Positions 1-10,757 of a stretch of 64,000 bases of DNA are shown here, in pieces. Under the pieces are notes generated by a model that was given only the letters and a program-made list of their open reading frames with translations, was not told the DNA's origin and made no database searches. The DNA is from Halopseudomonas nanhaiensis. Its GTDB lineage: Bacteria; Pseudomonadota; Gammaproteobacteria; Pseudomonadales; Pseudomonadaceae. The stretch covers positions 2,855,167-2,919,166 of the forward strand of contig NZ_CP073751.1 in assembly GCF_020025155.1 (NCBI RefSeq), written 5' to 3'. Every line of letters begins with the position of its first letter. The first letter of the stretch is position 1. A program made the translations under genes and the position numbers.

Positions 1-702
1 CACCAGCAACAGCACATCGATGTCCGCCGGGACTTCGTCCAGATCCGCATCCAGGTCACGGATGGTGAACAATTGCTCAATCTGTTCGTAGGCTACCCAG
101 GGTGCCCCTCCCTGGCTCTGCATGGGGTTCATGCTGCCGCCGGCAATCGGCAAGCCGGTGATCAAGCCGATCGCCGGCTTTTCAGCCTGCGCGAGACTGT
201 TGACCAGACGGCTCAGTTCATATTCCAGCAGTCCTTCCTGCTCCAGAGCGAAAAACGGGATCACCTCGCGCTGCGCCAGCTCGTTGGTACCGGCCAGGCC
301 GAAATACAGCTGCTCTCCGGTTTCTGACAGCGGAATGGCCTGCAGCCCGAACTCGGCGGCCCGGTCTTCCGCCTCCGAGAACGGCTGCGGGTCGATAATG
401 TGCAGGCGAATGCTGCCGTCCGCGACGCGCTCGTACTCGCGAAGCATTTCCTCGACTCGACGGGCGTAGTTGCGCAGCACGACCATGTCCTTGCTGGCTT
501 CGTCGGAGAAGAAGAAATACAGATCGATCGGCTCTTCCAGGTCTTCGAGGATCTGCTCGGTCCCGTCGGAGATGGTGTAGAGATTCTGTTCGGTCAGGTC
601 GAGTCGGGCGCCGGGCAGCAGCACGCTGGACGCCATGTTGAAGGCGACGAAGGCCAGCAGCAGCACCAGCAAGCCGGTACCCGAATACATGATACGTTTC
701 AT
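1..702 (-). CDS. GldG-like ABC transporter auxiliary protein (3' end outside window)
   Basis: This is the N-terminal 234 residues of a protein that continues past the left edge. It starts with one hydrophobic segment (about residues 5-28), then a soluble region with motifs such as LTEQNLYTIS and DGTEQILEDL that are typical of GldG / Gldg_ABC_trans family proteins. These accompany an ABC permease and ATPase and probably sit on the periplasmic face. The start codon at 702 is preceded by an AGGAGAA-like ribosome site, and the permease gene ends 16 bases upstream, so the three form one operon with the ATPase first. In Bacteroidetes this family is tied to gliding. In Pseudomonas relatives the cargo is unknown, and gliding is not implied. 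Confidence 0.85.
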   Translation of the reverse strand, partial: MKRIMYSGTGLLVLLLAFVAFNMASSVLLPGARLDLTEQNLYTISDGTEQILEDLEEPIDLYFFFSDEASKDMVVLRNYARRVEEMLREYERVADGSIRLHIIDPQPFSEAEDRAAEFGLQAIPLSETGEQLYFGLAGTNELAQREVIPFFALEQEGLLEYELSRLVNSLAQAEKPAIGLITGLPIAGGSMNPMQSQGGAPWVAYEQIEQLFTIRDLDADLDEVPADIDVLLLV

Positions 703-718
703 TGTTGTTCTCCTCGCC

Positions 719-1453
719 TCAATCGGCCTTTTTCAGGTCGATGACAATGGCCGTCGCCAGCAGCCAGACAGCAATCAGCGATATGAAATAGAGCAGGTCG
801 CGCAGATCCAGGACACCCTTGCTGATGGCGTCGAAACGGATCAGGAAACTGAGCGAGGCGATGGCATCGACCAGCCACTGAGGCGCCCATCCACTGAACA
901 CGTCCAGTACCAGCGGAAAGCCACTGAGTATGAAGATGAAGCAGGCCACGACGCTGACGATGAAGGCGATGACCTGATTCTTGGTAACAGCGGACATGCA
1001 CGAGCCGATCGCCAGATACCCACCGGCCAGCAGCCAGCTACCGATGTAGCCGGTAATGATCGCGCCATTGTCCGGCGATCCCAGATAGTTGACGGTGATG
1101 ATGATCGGGAATGTCAGCAACAGGGCAATGCCGATGAACACCCAGGCTGCCAGGAACTTGCCAAGCACCATGTCGGTACGCGACACGGGCAGCGTCATCA
1201 GCAGCTCGATGGTGCCGGACTTGCGCTCCTCGGCCCACAGGCGCATGGCCACGGCGGGAACCAGGAAGAGATACAGCCAGGGATGGAAGTTGAAGAACGG
1301 ATTCAGATCCGCCTGTCCGCTCTCGTAGAAGCCACCGAGATAGAACGTGAACACCGCAGCCAGCACCAGGAAGATGACGATGAAGATATAGGCCAGCGGC
1401 GTGGCGAAGTAGCTACCCAGCTCGCGCTTGAAGATGGTTCCGAGATTCTTCAT
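719..1453 (-). CDS. ABC transporter permease, GldF-like (ABC-2 family)
   Basis: The 244-residue integral membrane protein has about six hydrophobic helices: one near residues 18-40, one around 55-75, several between 95 and 185, and one at the C-terminus. The segment WAEERKSGTIELLMTLPVS (about residues 73-91) is the cytoplasmic signature of ABC-2 type permeases such as GldF and NosY. It overlaps the end of the ATPase gene by 4 bases (ATGA), so translation is probably coupled, and it is followed by the gldG-like gene. Together they would make a small exporter or membrane-remodelling ABC system. The substrate cannot be read from the sequence. Confidence 0.88.
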   Translation of the reverse strand: MKNLGTIFKRELGSYFATPLAYIFIVIFLVLAAVFTFYLGGFYESGQADLNPFFNFHPWLYLFLVPAVAMRLWAEERKSGTIELLMTLPVSRTDMVLGKFLAAWVFIGIALLLTFPIIITVNYLGSPDNGAIITGYIGSWLLAGGYLAIGSCMSAVTKNQVIAFIVSVVACFIFILSGFPLVLDVFSGWAPQWLVDAIASLSFLIRFDAISKGVLDLRDLLYFISLIAVWLLATAIVIDLKKAD

Positions 1454-2379
1454 GCCGCATCCTCCGCGGTCAGCCGGCGGAAGACTTCATCCAGACGGCC
1501 GCGCTCGACCGACAACTCCTGGACCGGCCACGCGTGCTCGCGTGCGTACTGCCCCACGGTCGGGAAGATGACCTGGCCCGGCTGCGGGATGACGGTCAGC
1601 AGGCGACCTTCGCGCTCGCTCTCGACCTCCAGCACACCAGGCAGCGCCAGCAGCGGCTGGCTGTCCACGGGTTGGGCAAGCGCAACAGTAACAGCCTGAT
1701 GGTAACGCGAGCGCGACTCGAGCTCGTCCGGGGTGCCATCGGCCAGCAGCCGGCCGCGAGCAATGACGACTGCTCGGGTGCACACGGCGCTGACTTCTTC
1801 GAGGATATGCGTGGAAATCACCACGATCTTGTTGCTGCCGCTGGCCAATTGCTGGATCAGCTGGCGAACCTGATGCTTCTGGTTGGGATCGAGACCGTCG
1901 GTTGGTTCGTCGAGGATCAGCACCTTGGGGTCGTGCAGGATGGCCTGCGCCAGGCCGACCCGGCGCTTGAAGCCCTTGGACAGCGTCTCGATACTCTGAT
2001 CGAGTACACCCTGAAGCTCGACCTGCTCGACAGCGAGCTCGACGCGCTTGCGCTTGTCCGCGCCGCTGAACCCGCGTACTTCTGCGACGAATTCCAGAAA
2101 GCGCCGCACGCGCATGTCGCCATAGCATGGCGCACCTTCCGGCAGATAGCCCATCTGCTGCTGGGCCTGGAGAATCTGGTTCTGGATGTCGAAGCCACAC
2201 ACCGAGGCAGAGCCGCCATCAGGTGTAAGAAAGCCGGTGAGCATCTTCATGGTGGTCGACTTGCCGGCCCCGTTCGGACCGAGAAAACCGAGCACTTCCC
2301 CCGGCTGAACATCGAATGAGAGATTGTCCACTGCAAGGTGGTCGCCGAAGCGTTTTGTCAGGCTGTTTATCTTTATCAT
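1450..2379 (-). CDS. ABC transporter ATP-binding protein (GldA/CcmA type)
   Basis: The 309-residue ATPase begins MIKINSLTKRFGDH. It carries a Walker A motif GPNGAGKST near residues 35-43, an ABC signature in the form LSKGFKRRVGLAQA, and Walker B LILDEPTDGLD, followed by a switch His in STHILEE. After the nucleotide-binding domain there is a C-terminal extension of roughly 90 residues, common in the GldA/CcmA-like class. An upstream in-frame extension to 2538 exists, but it would run through the likely promoter and has no family similarity, so the start at 2379 is preferred. It heads the three-gene operon with the permease and the GldG-like protein. Confidence 0.9.
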   Translation of the reverse strand: MIKINSLTKRFGDHLAVDNLSFDVQPGEVLGFLGPNGAGKSTTMKMLTGFLTPDGGSASVCGFDIQNQILQAQQQMGYLPEGAPCYGDMRVRRFLEFVAEVRGFSGADKRKRVELAVEQVELQGVLDQSIETLSKGFKRRVGLAQAILHDPKVLILDEPTDGLDPNQKHQVRQLIQQLASGSNKIVVISTHILEEVSAVCTRAVVIARGRLLADGTPDELESRSRYHQAVTVALAQPVDSQPLLALPGVLEVESEREGRLLTVIPQPGQVIFPTVGQYAREHAWPVQELSVERGRLDEVFRRLTAEDAA

Positions 2380-2440
2380 GGCCTCTTTCCATTCCCCATA
2401 AAACCGACGCACCGCAACAGGCTGCGCGCCGCAACGGGCA

Positions 2441-2468
2441 AGCATACATTGAATGGCAAAGTTATAAA
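2441..2468 (-). promoter_or_regulatory. Candidate sigma70 promoter of the GldA/F/G-like operon
   Basis: On the minus strand a -35-like TTTATA (2463-2468) and a -10-like TATGCT (2441-2446) are 16 bases apart, each matching four of six consensus bases. Transcription would start near 2434, about 55 bases before the ATPase start codon. This is pattern evidence only. Confidence 0.3.
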
Positions 2469-2594
2469 GGGTGATCTGAGCCCCCGGGCGGAACTGCGTC
2501 GATGGCAACGGCTGCAGCTGACCGACACCGGAGCGCAAAAACTATATGAACCGTGATCGGGGATTTCAAGGGGGGTCGCGGCAGGCCTGCGGGC

Positions 2595-2623
2595 ATGTCA
2601 GCATTCGGCAAAACCGTTAGAAT
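2595..2623 (+). promoter_or_regulatory. Candidate sigma70 promoter of plsB
   Basis: ATGTCA (2595-2600) and TAGAAT (2618-2623) are separated by 17 bases and match the -35 and -10 consensus at four and five of six positions. The predicted start is near 2630, about 40 bases before plsB. The 2380-2668 gap between the divergent ABC operon and plsB holds no credible gene, only these two promoter candidates. Confidence 0.4.
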
Positions 2624-2668
2624 CGCCGCACGAGCAACGCGGTCTGCCGCGATAACAACGAGAATGTC

Positions 2669-5152
2669 ATGTCTGCGGGTTTTTCATCCTTTTTCGGCCG
2701 GCTGCGTTTCGGCTTCATGCGCCGGCTGCTGTTTATCTGGGCACGGTCGGAAAGCATTGCCAACTCTGCCTACAACGAACGGCTGGACCAGCATCAGCCG
2801 ATCGTCTACGTGCTCCCATCGAGATCGCTCTCCGACCTGCTGGTGCTGGACCGCGAGTGCGTCAAGGCCGGCATTCCCCGGCCGGTTCGCCCGACTATTG
2901 GCGCGCTCGACGAAGCCGAGGCGCACGTCTTTCTTCACCACGGACAGGCCTGGGTCGGTCGGCCCGATCCCCGACGCCAGTCGCCCCAGCTACTGAGGAT
3001 ATTGAACGCCGTCGAGCACAACCCTTCACTGGACGTGCAGCTGGTCCCGGTCAGCGTTTTCTGGGGACAGTCGCCGGACGTCGAATCCTCGCCGATCAAG
3101 CTGCTGTTCGCCTACAACTGGGCCGTTGGCGGACGCCTGCGCAAGCTGCTGGCCATCCTGCTGCACGGCCGCAAGATACGTGTGCGGTTTGGCAATCCGA
3201 TGTCGGTCCGTGCGCTGGTGAACGAAGACCTCGGTCATCCACGCAACGTGCGCAAGGTCAACCGCCTGCTGCGTGTGCACTTCCGCCAGCAGCGCGGTGC
3301 CGTGGTGGGGCCGGATCTGTCTCACCGCCGTACCTTGCTCAAGGGCCTGCTGCGGGCACCTCTGGTTCGTGAGGCGATCGCTCGCGAGGCCCAGGAAGAG
3401 AATATCGACGAGGCCAGGGCCCGCCGAGACGCTGCCCGCTACGCCAACGAGATCGCATCGGACTTCACCTATACCATCATCCGGTTTCTCGAGGTGGTAC
3501 TGTCCTGGTTCTGGAACAAGCTGTACAAGGGAATCCGCGTCCAGCACATCGAGCGCGTGCAGGACATCGCCCGCGGCAACGAGATCATCTACGTGCCCTG
3601 CCACCGCAGCCACATCGACTACCTGCTGCTGTCGTACCTGCTGTTTCGCAACAGCCTGACCCCGCCGCACATCGCCGCTGGCATCAATCTCAACATGCCG
3701 ATCATCGGCAGCATTCTGCGCCGGGGCGGTGCCTTCTTCATGCGCCGCAGCTTCAAGGGCAACCAGCTGTACACAGCGGTGTTCAACGAATATCTGCACA
3801 CCCTGTTCAGTCGTGGGTTTCCGGTCGAATACTTCATCGAGGGTGGCCGCTCGCGGACCGGCCGCATGCTCAATTCGAAGACCGGCATGCTAGCGATCAC
3901 GCTGCGCAGCTTTCTGCGCAGCTCCCGCCGGCCGATTGTCTTTGTGCCGGTATACATCGGTTACGAACGCGTCCTGGAAGGTCGCACCTATCTGGGCGAA
4001 CTGCGCGGTCAGGCGAAGAAAAAGGAATCGGTATTCGATCTGTTTCGCGTGCTGTCAGCGCTCAAGCTGCCGTTCGGTCAGGTTGCGGTGAATTTCGGCG
4101 AGCCGGTCGCATTGGCCGACTTTCTTGACCGAACCCAGCCCGACTGGCGCCAGGTGTCCGACCCTGAGCATTCGAAACCCGTATGGATGACGTACGCCAC
4201 CAACGAGCTGGCTCAGCTGCTGACTCGCTCGATCAATGCTGCGGCAGACGTCAACCCGGTGAACCTGGTCGCTCTGGCGATGCTGTCCACGCCCCGCCTG
4301 GCGCTCGACGAGCCGGCCCTGGCACGAGTACTGGACACCTACACCACGCTCCTGCGCCGGGTGCCATATAGCGCCAGCGTTACGCTACCCGAACTCGAAG
4401 GCCCGGCGCTGATTCGCTATGTGGAAGACATGGGCCTGATCGGACGCCAGTCCGACGCGCTGGGGGAGATACTCTTTCTCGACGAGCCGCAGGCGGTGCT
4501 GATGACCTATTACCGCAACAATGTTCTGCATCTCGTCGCTCTGCCCGCCCTGATCGCCTGCCTGTTTCTCAACAACCCCCGGGTCACTCGGGCGCAGATC
4601 GCCCGCCTGATCACGGCCATCTACCCCTACCTGCAGGCCGAACTGTTCCTGCAGTGGGACGAGACAGCCCTGCCGGAGGTGATAGAGCAATGGATCGACG
4701 GGCTGATTGCGCAGGGCCTGTTGCGCGAAGAAAACGAGCAGATCCATCGACCGGACCCCAGCTCTGGAGAGTTCGTGCTGTTGACGCTGCTCGCACGCAC
4801 CATCATCCAGATGCTCGAACGTTTCTATATGGTGGCAGCGCTGCTGCTGAACAACGCGAACGGCAGTCTGACGGCAGAAGAACTCGAAGGGCTATGTACC
4901 GTGATGGCGCAGCGGCTGTCCATTCTGCACGGACTCAACGCGCCGGAATTCTTCGACAAGACGCTATTTCGTCAATTCATTCAGCGGCTGATGCAACTGG
5001 ACGTACTCAGCGCCGATGAACAGGGTCGGCTGCACTTCAAGCCGGAACTCGAAGACATCGCCGAAAGCACTGCCCGACGCGTACTGACCGCCGAGATCCG
5101 ACTTTCAATCCGGCAGGTCGCCCGAACGTCGACACCCTCCGCAGCAGCCTGA
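2669..5152 (+). CDS. plsB: Glycerol-3-phosphate 1-O-acyltransferase PlsB
   Basis: This 827-residue enzyme transfers an acyl chain from acyl-ACP or acyl-CoA to sn-1 of glycerol-3-phosphate, the first step of phospholipid synthesis at the inner membrane. The acyltransferase blocks appear in order: CHRSHIDYL with the HX4D pair at His312 and Asp317, [24 protein letters not shown] and [11 protein letters not shown]. Length and block positions match E. coli PlsB (807 residues). The N-terminal and C-terminal extensions around the catalytic core are also as in the family. It stands alone, divergent from the ABC operon and convergent with rsmJ, whose stop lies 3 bases beyond its own. Confidence 0.97.
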   Translation: MSAGFSSFFGRLRFGFMRRLLFIWARSESIANSAYNERLDQHQPIVYVLPSRSLSDLLVLDRECVKAGIPRPVRPTIGALDEAEAHVFLHHGQAWVGRPDPRRQSPQLLRILNAVEHNPSLDVQLVPVSVFWGQSPDVESSPIKLLFAYNWAVGGRLRKLLAILLHGRKIRVRFGNPMSVRALVNEDLGHPRNVRKVNRLLRVHFRQQRGAVVGPDLSHRRTLLKGLLRAPLVREAIAREAQEENIDEARARRDAARYANEIASDFTYTIIRFLEVVLSWFWNKLYKGIRVQHIERVQDIARGNEIIYVPCHRSHIDYLLLSYLLFRNSLTPPHIAAGINLNMPIIGSILRRGGAFFMRRSFKGNQLYTAVFNEYLHTLFSRGFPVEYFIEGGRSRTGRMLNSKTGMLAITLRSFLRSSRRPIVFVPVYIGYERVLEGRTYLGELRGQAKKKESVFDLFRVLSALKLPFGQVAVNFGEPVALADFLDRTQPDWRQVSDPEHSKPVWMTYATNELAQLLTRSINAAADVNPVNLVALAMLSTPRLALDEPALARVLDTYTTLLRRVPYSASVTLPELEGPALIRYVEDMGLIGRQSDALGEILFLDEPQAVLMTYYRNNVLHLVALPALIACLFLNNPRVTRAQIARLITAIYPYLQAELFLQWDETALPEVIEQWIDGLIAQGLLREENEQIHRPDPSSGEFVLLTLLARTIIQMLERFYMVAALLLNNANGSLTAEELEGLCTVMAQRLSILHGLNAPEFFDKTLFRQFIQRLMQLDVLSADEQGRLHFKPELEDIAESTARRVLTAEIRLSIRQVARTSTPSAAA

Positions 5153-5155
5153 CCA

Positions 5156-5968
5156 CTAGCCGAGCTTCCTCCGGCCGTAGATATCATAGCGGCTGGACTG
5201 GCCCTCCAGCTTGGCGTTGGGCGGCGGCCCCTCGATGGCCGGCGCCTTGCGTGGCCGCTTCACGGCGACGCGGTGGCTGGCCAGTGCCAGCGCCTCACTG
5301 AGCAGCCTCGGGGCATCCAGGTCGTCGCCGGCCAGTGGTCGAAACAGGCGCATTTCCTTCTTTACCAAAGCCGACTTGTCGCGATGCGGGAACATCGGGT
5401 CCAGATGGATCACCTGGGGGACCGGGCCAGCCCAGTCACGCATGGTTTCAATGGCGTCGGCTTCGAGCAGCCGCATGCGACTGGCTATTTCCGCTACTTC
5501 ACCACCGGCCCTGGTCGCGCGACTCAAGCCATCGGCCAGCAAGGCGGCGATGACCGGCTGGCGTTCAAGCAGCATGACTTCGCAGCCGAGCGCCGCCAGC
5601 ACAAAAGCATCACGCCCCAGCCCGGCGGTGGCATCGAGCACATAGGGCCTGATGGCTCCGCGCAGGCCAACCGCGCGCGCGACCATCTGCCCTGCACCCC
5701 CGCCGTACTGGCGACGATGCGCCAGCGCGCCCTCGACGAAATCGACCCGAACGGCACCAGGAGCGCCTGCCTCGGTAGCGATCAGACTCAGACCATCGTC
5801 GGCACACTGGAGTATCAGCTCGGCATCGATCTGTTCACGTGGACCCACGGGTAGTTGCAAGCGCCTGGCCAGCGCGTCGGCCGCCTGCTGATGGGCAGCG
5901 TCACGCCAGGTCACGGCGAGCGTGGCGGCTGGACTGTCCTGAGAGAGCGTGGGAAAGACGTTGTTCAT
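5156..5968 (-). CDS. rsmJ: 16S rRNA (guanine1516-N2)-methyltransferase RsmJ
   Basis: The 270-residue protein is a class I SAM methyltransferase of the RsmJ (YhiQ) family, which methylates G1516 of 16S rRNA. Its SAM-binding glycine motif is in [18 protein letters not shown], followed by the acidic-loop region [17 protein letters not shown], and the catalytic-type motif appears as [10 protein letters not shown]. The C-terminus [12 protein letters not shown] is characteristic. An upstream in-frame extension to 6118 overlaps the neighbouring small gene and has no family match, so the start MNNVFPTL at 5968 is chosen. The gene lies four bases after the small conserved gene at 5973-6275, on the same strand. 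Confidence 0.93.
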   Translation of the reverse strand: MNNVFPTLSQDSPAATLAVTWRDAAHQQAADALARRLQLPVGPREQIDAELILQCADDGLSLIATEAGAPGAVRVDFVEGALAHRRQYGGGAGQMVARAVGLRGAIRPYVLDATAGLGRDAFVLAALGCEVMLLERQPVIAALLADGLSRATRAGGEVAEIASRMRLLEADAIETMRDWAGPVPQVIHLDPMFPHRDKSALVKKEMRLFRPLAGDDLDAPRLLSEALALASHRVAVKRPRKAPAIEGPPPNAKLEGQSSRYDIYGRRKLG

Positions 5969-5972
5969 GTGC

Positions 5973-6275
5973 TCAGGCGTAAAGGTCAACGCCAAAGATA
6001 CCTTCGACGTCCGCCTCGACCGCGATATTGGCCGTAGCCTCGTATGCTGCCAGAGCCTGGTTGTTGCGACCATGGACCGGCTGCTGAGCGTCACGACGGG
6101 CGGGTATGTATTCGGCATTCGCCGACAGCGCCACGACAGACCGGGGGGTTATCGCACGAACGGGTTCAACGGGGGCAGATTGGCCGGGACGCGCAGGTTC
6201 GCTGTTGGCCGGAGGGACAACAGTTCGGCTGCGCTCGATGAGCGAGTTGAATGGAAGCTGACCATCCAGACGCAT
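5973..6275 (-). CDS. Small conserved pseudomonad protein of unknown function
   Basis: This 100-residue protein lies between tsaB and rsmJ on the same strand and ends four bases before the rsmJ start. It begins [12 protein letters not shown], has a Pro/Ala-rich middle, and ends in a conserved-looking GIFGVDLYA. An Ala-rich stretch around residues 70-90 ([15 protein letters not shown]) may be helical. There is no signal peptide or membrane segment. A GGAG ribosome site precedes the ATG. From memory, similar small proteins with an N-terminal RxDG and a C-terminal DLYA occur beside these genes in other pseudomonads, but no function is known to me. Coding status rests on position, spacing and the ribosome site. 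Confidence 0.7.
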   Translation of the reverse strand: MRLDGQLPFNSLIERSRTVVPPANSEPARPGQSAPVEPVRAITPRSVVALSANAEYIPARRDAQQPVHGRNNQALAAYEATANIAVEADVEGIFGVDLYA

Positions 6276-6365
6276 TTAGCCACTCCAGAATGAGTCCCGT
6301 CAGAGTATCCGCGGGACAGCCTTGCAGCAAAGGTTCGCCGACGAAATGGTGCTGATGCCCGCTGA

Positions 6366-7037
6366 TCAGGCGCCCTTGGGCGTGGCAACCTGATCGCGCA
6401 GGTAGATCGGCTGGGCATCTGCGGCATCAACGGTCTCGCCCGCGTGCCATGCGGGCAGCGCTAGGTCGATCAGGTCGCGGGCATCCGGCAACATGTCGGC
6501 AGCGGAGGCCGGCACCTGCACCGCCAGCCTGTCAACATAGGACCAGCCGGTACCGCAGCCCAGTTGCGGCTCGAAACCATCAGGTGCCGCGACCTGCTCG
6601 GGTGCACACACCCGTTCCCCGGAGACCGCCTGCATGACGCCGTCGATCAGGCGGAAACAGCCCCAGTAGACTTCGTCCATCCGCGCATCGATCGCCGCGC
6701 AGACCGCTTCAGCGCCGTGCTCTCGCCAGCCGCGCTGGGCCAGTGCAGCCAGATTCGAAACCGGAATGACTGGCTTGCCAGCGCTGAAGGCCAGCCCCTG
6801 CACCATCCCGGTGGCGATACGAACGCCGGTAAAGGCACCCGGGCCGCGCCCGAACACCAGCGCATCGATCTCTTGAAGAGTGACTCCGCTCTCGATGAGG
6901 AGTTCATCGACCATGGGCAGTAGCCGCTGCGCATGCAGACGGGGGATGACTTCGAACCGATGGAAGACCCGATCACCTACCAGCAGCGCAGCTGAACAGG
7001 CTTCGGTAGCGGTATCGATGGCAAGCAGAGTAGTCAT
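6366..7037 (-). CDS. tsaB: tRNA threonylcarbamoyladenosine biosynthesis protein TsaB
   Basis: TsaB (YeaZ) is the partner that, with TsaD and TsaE, transfers the threonylcarbamoyl group to A37 of ANN-decoding tRNAs. The 223-residue protein shows the ASKHA-fold start LLAIDTATEACSAALL, the motif LVFGRGPGAFTGVRIA (about residues 60-75) and AAIDARMDEVYWG, all standard for TsaB. It lacks the metal-binding His pair of TsaD, as expected. It lies downstream of adk on the same strand, separated by an apparent terminator, so it probably has its own promoter or depends on read-through. Confidence 0.95.
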   Translation of the reverse strand: MTTLLAIDTATEACSAALLVGDRVFHRFEVIPRLHAQRLLPMVDELLIESGVTLQEIDALVFGRGPGAFTGVRIATGMVQGLAFSAGKPVIPVSNLAALAQRGWREHGAEAVCAAIDARMDEVYWGCFRLIDGVMQAVSGERVCAPEQVAAPDGFEPQLGCGTGWSYVDRLAVQVPASAADMLPDARDLIDLALPAWHAGETVDAADAQPIYLRDQVATPKGA

Positions 7038-7077
7038 GGGGAGCGCCTGAAAAGGAAGCGATTGTACCCAAAATGAA

Positions 7078-7108
7078 GAAGCCCGCGCGACGGGGTCGCA
7101 CGGGCTTC
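7078..7108 (-). terminator. Rho-independent terminator after adk
   Basis: An 8-bp stem (GAAGCCCG pairing with CGGGCTTC, positions 7078-7085 and 7101-7108) with a GC-rich loop is followed on the minus strand by a TTCATTTT tract. It lies 18 bases past the adk stop and before tsaB, so it should end most adk transcripts. Confidence 0.8.
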
Positions 7109-7125
7109 GTGGACTGCAAGGGGGC

Positions 7126-7785
<660 letters not shown>

Positions 7786-7835
7786 TCATCTAACTGAAAC
7801 CGGGCCGCCTCGGGTATCGAACCACAGGCCGGCAG

Positions 7836-7854
7836 ACACCAGCGTCGCTGGTGT
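7836..7854. other. Inverted repeat in the ppc-adk intergenic gap
   Basis: ACACCAGC and GCTGGTGT form a perfect 8-bp stem with a 3-base loop, 127 bases beyond the ppc stop and upstream of adk. There is no T tract on either side, so it is not a standard intrinsic terminator. It could be a processing site or a regulator site for adk. The rest of the 208-base gap shows nothing I can name. Confidence 0.35.
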
Positions 7855-7981
7855 GCGAAATTCGCGCATGCAAGGCAGAAGCGATGCGAAAAGGGCGTTC
7901 AACATACACGCACAGCCTGGCATGTACAAGCTGGACCAAGGTCGCGTGCGCCGGCCCCTGCGGCGGGTAGCGCTCCCCGGA

Positions 7982-10621
7982 TCAGCCGGTGTTGCGCATG
8001 CCTGCCGCGATGCCGGCGACGGTAACCAGCAAGGCCCGCTCGAGGCCCGGCGCGACCTCCTGGCCCTGTATCCGGGTCCGCTTGAGCAGCTCGGCCTGCA
8101 ACACATGGAGCGGGTCGGTATACGGATTGCGGATCGCCACCGACTCGGCCAGCAGCTGGCTACGGGCCAGCAACTGGTCCGTTTCTCGCAGCTCCAGTAC
8201 CGCGTCGATCGCCTGCTGGAGCGCATCGCGAAGCCGGCTCCCCAGCGGCCAGAGCTCGGGGTCGGCGAGCCGTTCCTCATAGAAGCGCGCAATGCCACCG
8301 TCTGCCTTGGACAACACCATTTCCAGCATCTCGATGCGAGCCGTGAAGAACGGCCACTGCGACATCATGTCGCGCAGCTCTACCGCCTGACCCTTGTCGA
8401 TCGCCTCGGCCAGCGCCTGTCCGGCGCCGAGCCAGGCCGGCAACATCAGGCGGGTCTGTGTCCAGGCGAAGATCCAGGGGATCGCACGGAGGGTTTCTAT
8501 GCCGCCCTGCGACCGACGCTTCGCCGGCCGGCTGCCCAACGGCAGCCGCGCCAGCTCCTGCTCCGGCGTCGCCTGGCGAAAGTACTCGACAAACTCTGCC
8601 TCGTGACGCACCACTGCGCGGTAGATCTCCACTGAACGATCTGCCAGGCCTTGCATGGTGTCGCGCCACTGTGGCTGTGGCGCAGGCGGTGGCAACAGGG
8701 ATGCTTCGAGCACCGCGCTGGTGTACAGGCGCAGGCTCTGCACCGCGATTCCGGGCAGGCCGAACTTGAAGCGAATCATTTCACCCTGTTCGGTTACCCG
8801 AAATTGACCGTTCACCGAGCCCGGAGGCTGTGAAAGGATGGCCATATGCGCCGGAGCACCGCCCCGCCCGACGGTGCCGCCGCGCCCATGGAACAGCCGC
8901 AACTTCACGCCCCGGTCGGCACAGACCTGCACCAGGGCCTCCTGCGCGCGGTACTGCGCCCAACCGGCGGCCAGCGCTCCGGCGTCCTTGGCCGAATCGG
9001 AGTAGCCGATCATGACCTCCTGCTCATCGCCGGCCAGCGTTCGATACGCATCGAAGGACAACAGCCGGTCGATGGTCGGCGCACCATTTTCCAGATCCGA
9101 CAGCGTCTCGAACAACGGCGCCACGCGCATGGGCCAGCGAACACCCGCTTCCTTGAGAAGCAGCTTCACGGCCAGCACATCCGAAGCGTTCGATGCCATG
9201 GAAATCACATATGAGCCCAGCAAGCCCGCCGGCTGGCGGGCAACCACGCGGCAGGTCTCCAGCACTTCGGCGGTATCGGCCGACGGCTCCCAGTCGGGCG
9301 GCAACAACGGCCGCCGGCCATGCACTTCATCGAGCAGCCATTGGCAACGGCGCTCTTCCTCCCAGTCACTGAAGCGGCCCAGACCCAGATACTCGGTCAG
9401 CTCGCTGAGCGCATCGGCGTGACGCGATGCATCCTGGCGGATATCCAGACGCACCAGCCCCAGCCCGAACGCGTTGACCCGACGCAGTACATCCAGCAGA
9501 AGGCCGTCGGCAATGATGCGCATGCCGCAGTCGGTCAGTGAGCGGTAACAGCATTCCAGCGGGCCGCGCAGCTCCTCGAGCTCGTGCAGCATGTCCGCCG
9601 GCTCTTCGACAGGCCGTGTCAGCGCCTGCTCCGCCCAGGCTCGGGTCACCTGAAGCCGGCTGCGTAATTGCTTGAGCAAAGCACGATAGGGTTCGTCGCT
9701 GTCGCCGACGGTAGCGAGAAGCTCCTCGCTGGCTGCCTGCATCGACAACTGCGAGGCAAGCTGCTCGATATCGCGCAGGTACAGATCGGCTGCCATCCAG
9801 CGTCCAAGGAGCAAGACTTCCCGGGTGACGGACGCGGTGACATTCGGATTGCCGTCGCGGTCACCACCCATCCACGACGCCACGCGGATCGGTGCGGCGC
9901 GCACGCCGAGCGCACTGCCCGCCTCGCGGCCGACCTCGCTGTCGAGTTCACGCAGAAAACGTGGCAGTGCCTGCCACAGGGAATGTTCGATGACGGCGAA
10001 GCCCCACTTGGCCTCGTCGACCGGCGTCGGTCGGCTGCGGCGTATCTCATCGGTGTGCCAGGCCTCGCTGATCAGGCGAGCCAGGTCGCTACGCAGGGTA
10101 GCGATTTCAGCGATGCTCAGATCATCGTGATCGCGCCGCGCCAGGGTGTCAGCGATCGCGTCGTATTTCTGGATCAGGGTACGCCGGGTGACCTCGGTCG
10201 GGTGGGCGGTAAGAACCAGTTCGATATCCAGCGCCTCGACGTGCCGCTTGAGGGCCGGGCCGTCGAGCCCGGACGCGCGCAGGCGCTGCATCAGGTCAAC
10301 CAGGCAGGTGTCTTCGAACCGTTCCGGCTCGTCAGGGCGCCGGCGCCGGATACGATGATACTGCTCGGCGATGTTGGCAAGATTGAGAAACTGATTGAAG
10401 GCACGGCAGACCGGCAGCAGTTGGTCGTCGGGCAGATCGCTCAGTGCCGCGAGTAGCGCGTCGTGCTCGGCCTGGTCGCTGCGCCGCCCCTGCTTGGCTC
10501 CGAGACGGATGCGCTCGATGCGCTCGAGGAACTCATCGCCCAGGTGCGCCTTGATCGTCTGTCCCAGCAACTCGCCGAGCTCGTGGACGTCCGCGCGTAA
10601 CCGTGTGTCGATCTCTGCCAT
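7982..10621 (-). CDS. ppc: Phosphoenolpyruvate carboxylase
   Basis: Ppc adds bicarbonate to phosphoenolpyruvate to give oxaloacetate, replenishing the TCA cycle. The 879-residue length fits the family (E. coli 883). Hallmarks are [13 protein letters not shown] (catalytic His region), [15 protein letters not shown], the flexible catalytic loop [15 protein letters not shown], and the C-terminal RNTG tail involved in allosteric control. The start MAEIDTRL at 10621 follows a strong GGGAGG ribosome site. An upstream in-frame ATG at 10666 lacks one and would add residues not found in homologues. The gene is divergent from the small gene at 10758. Confidence 0.97.
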   Translation of the reverse strand: MAEIDTRLRADVHELGELLGQTIKAHLGDEFLERIERIRLGAKQGRRSDQAEHDALLAALSDLPDDQLLPVCRAFNQFLNLANIAEQYHRIRRRRPDEPERFEDTCLVDLMQRLRASGLDGPALKRHVEALDIELVLTAHPTEVTRRTLIQKYDAIADTLARRDHDDLSIAEIATLRSDLARLISEAWHTDEIRRSRPTPVDEAKWGFAVIEHSLWQALPRFLRELDSEVGREAGSALGVRAAPIRVASWMGGDRDGNPNVTASVTREVLLLGRWMAADLYLRDIEQLASQLSMQAASEELLATVGDSDEPYRALLKQLRSRLQVTRAWAEQALTRPVEEPADMLHELEELRGPLECCYRSLTDCGMRIIADGLLLDVLRRVNAFGLGLVRLDIRQDASRHADALSELTEYLGLGRFSDWEEERRCQWLLDEVHGRRPLLPPDWEPSADTAEVLETCRVVARQPAGLLGSYVISMASNASDVLAVKLLLKEAGVRWPMRVAPLFETLSDLENGAPTIDRLLSFDAYRTLAGDEQEVMIGYSDSAKDAGALAAGWAQYRAQEALVQVCADRGVKLRLFHGRGGTVGRGGAPAHMAILSQPPGSVNGQFRVTEQGEMIRFKFGLPGIAVQSLRLYTSAVLEASLLPPPAPQPQWRDTMQGLADRSVEIYRAVVRHEAEFVEYFRQATPEQELARLPLGSRPAKRRSQGGIETLRAIPWIFAWTQTRLMLPAWLGAGQALAEAIDKGQAVELRDMMSQWPFFTARIEMLEMVLSKADGGIARFYEERLADPELWPLGSRLRDALQQAIDAVLELRETDQLLARSQLLAESVAIRNPYTDPLHVLQAELLKRTRIQGQEVAPGLERALLVTVAGIAAGMRNTG

Positions 10622-10757
10622 GTCCTGCCTCCCGGTCGATAAACGAATCACAGCATGCGTTGTCACTCAGTTAGAGGCAAGTCGGGGCGCAGCGGTTCGC
10701 CAGCGAATCGGACCGACTTGCACTTTCAGCGAAACCCGGCCAATCCCAGGGGGGACA

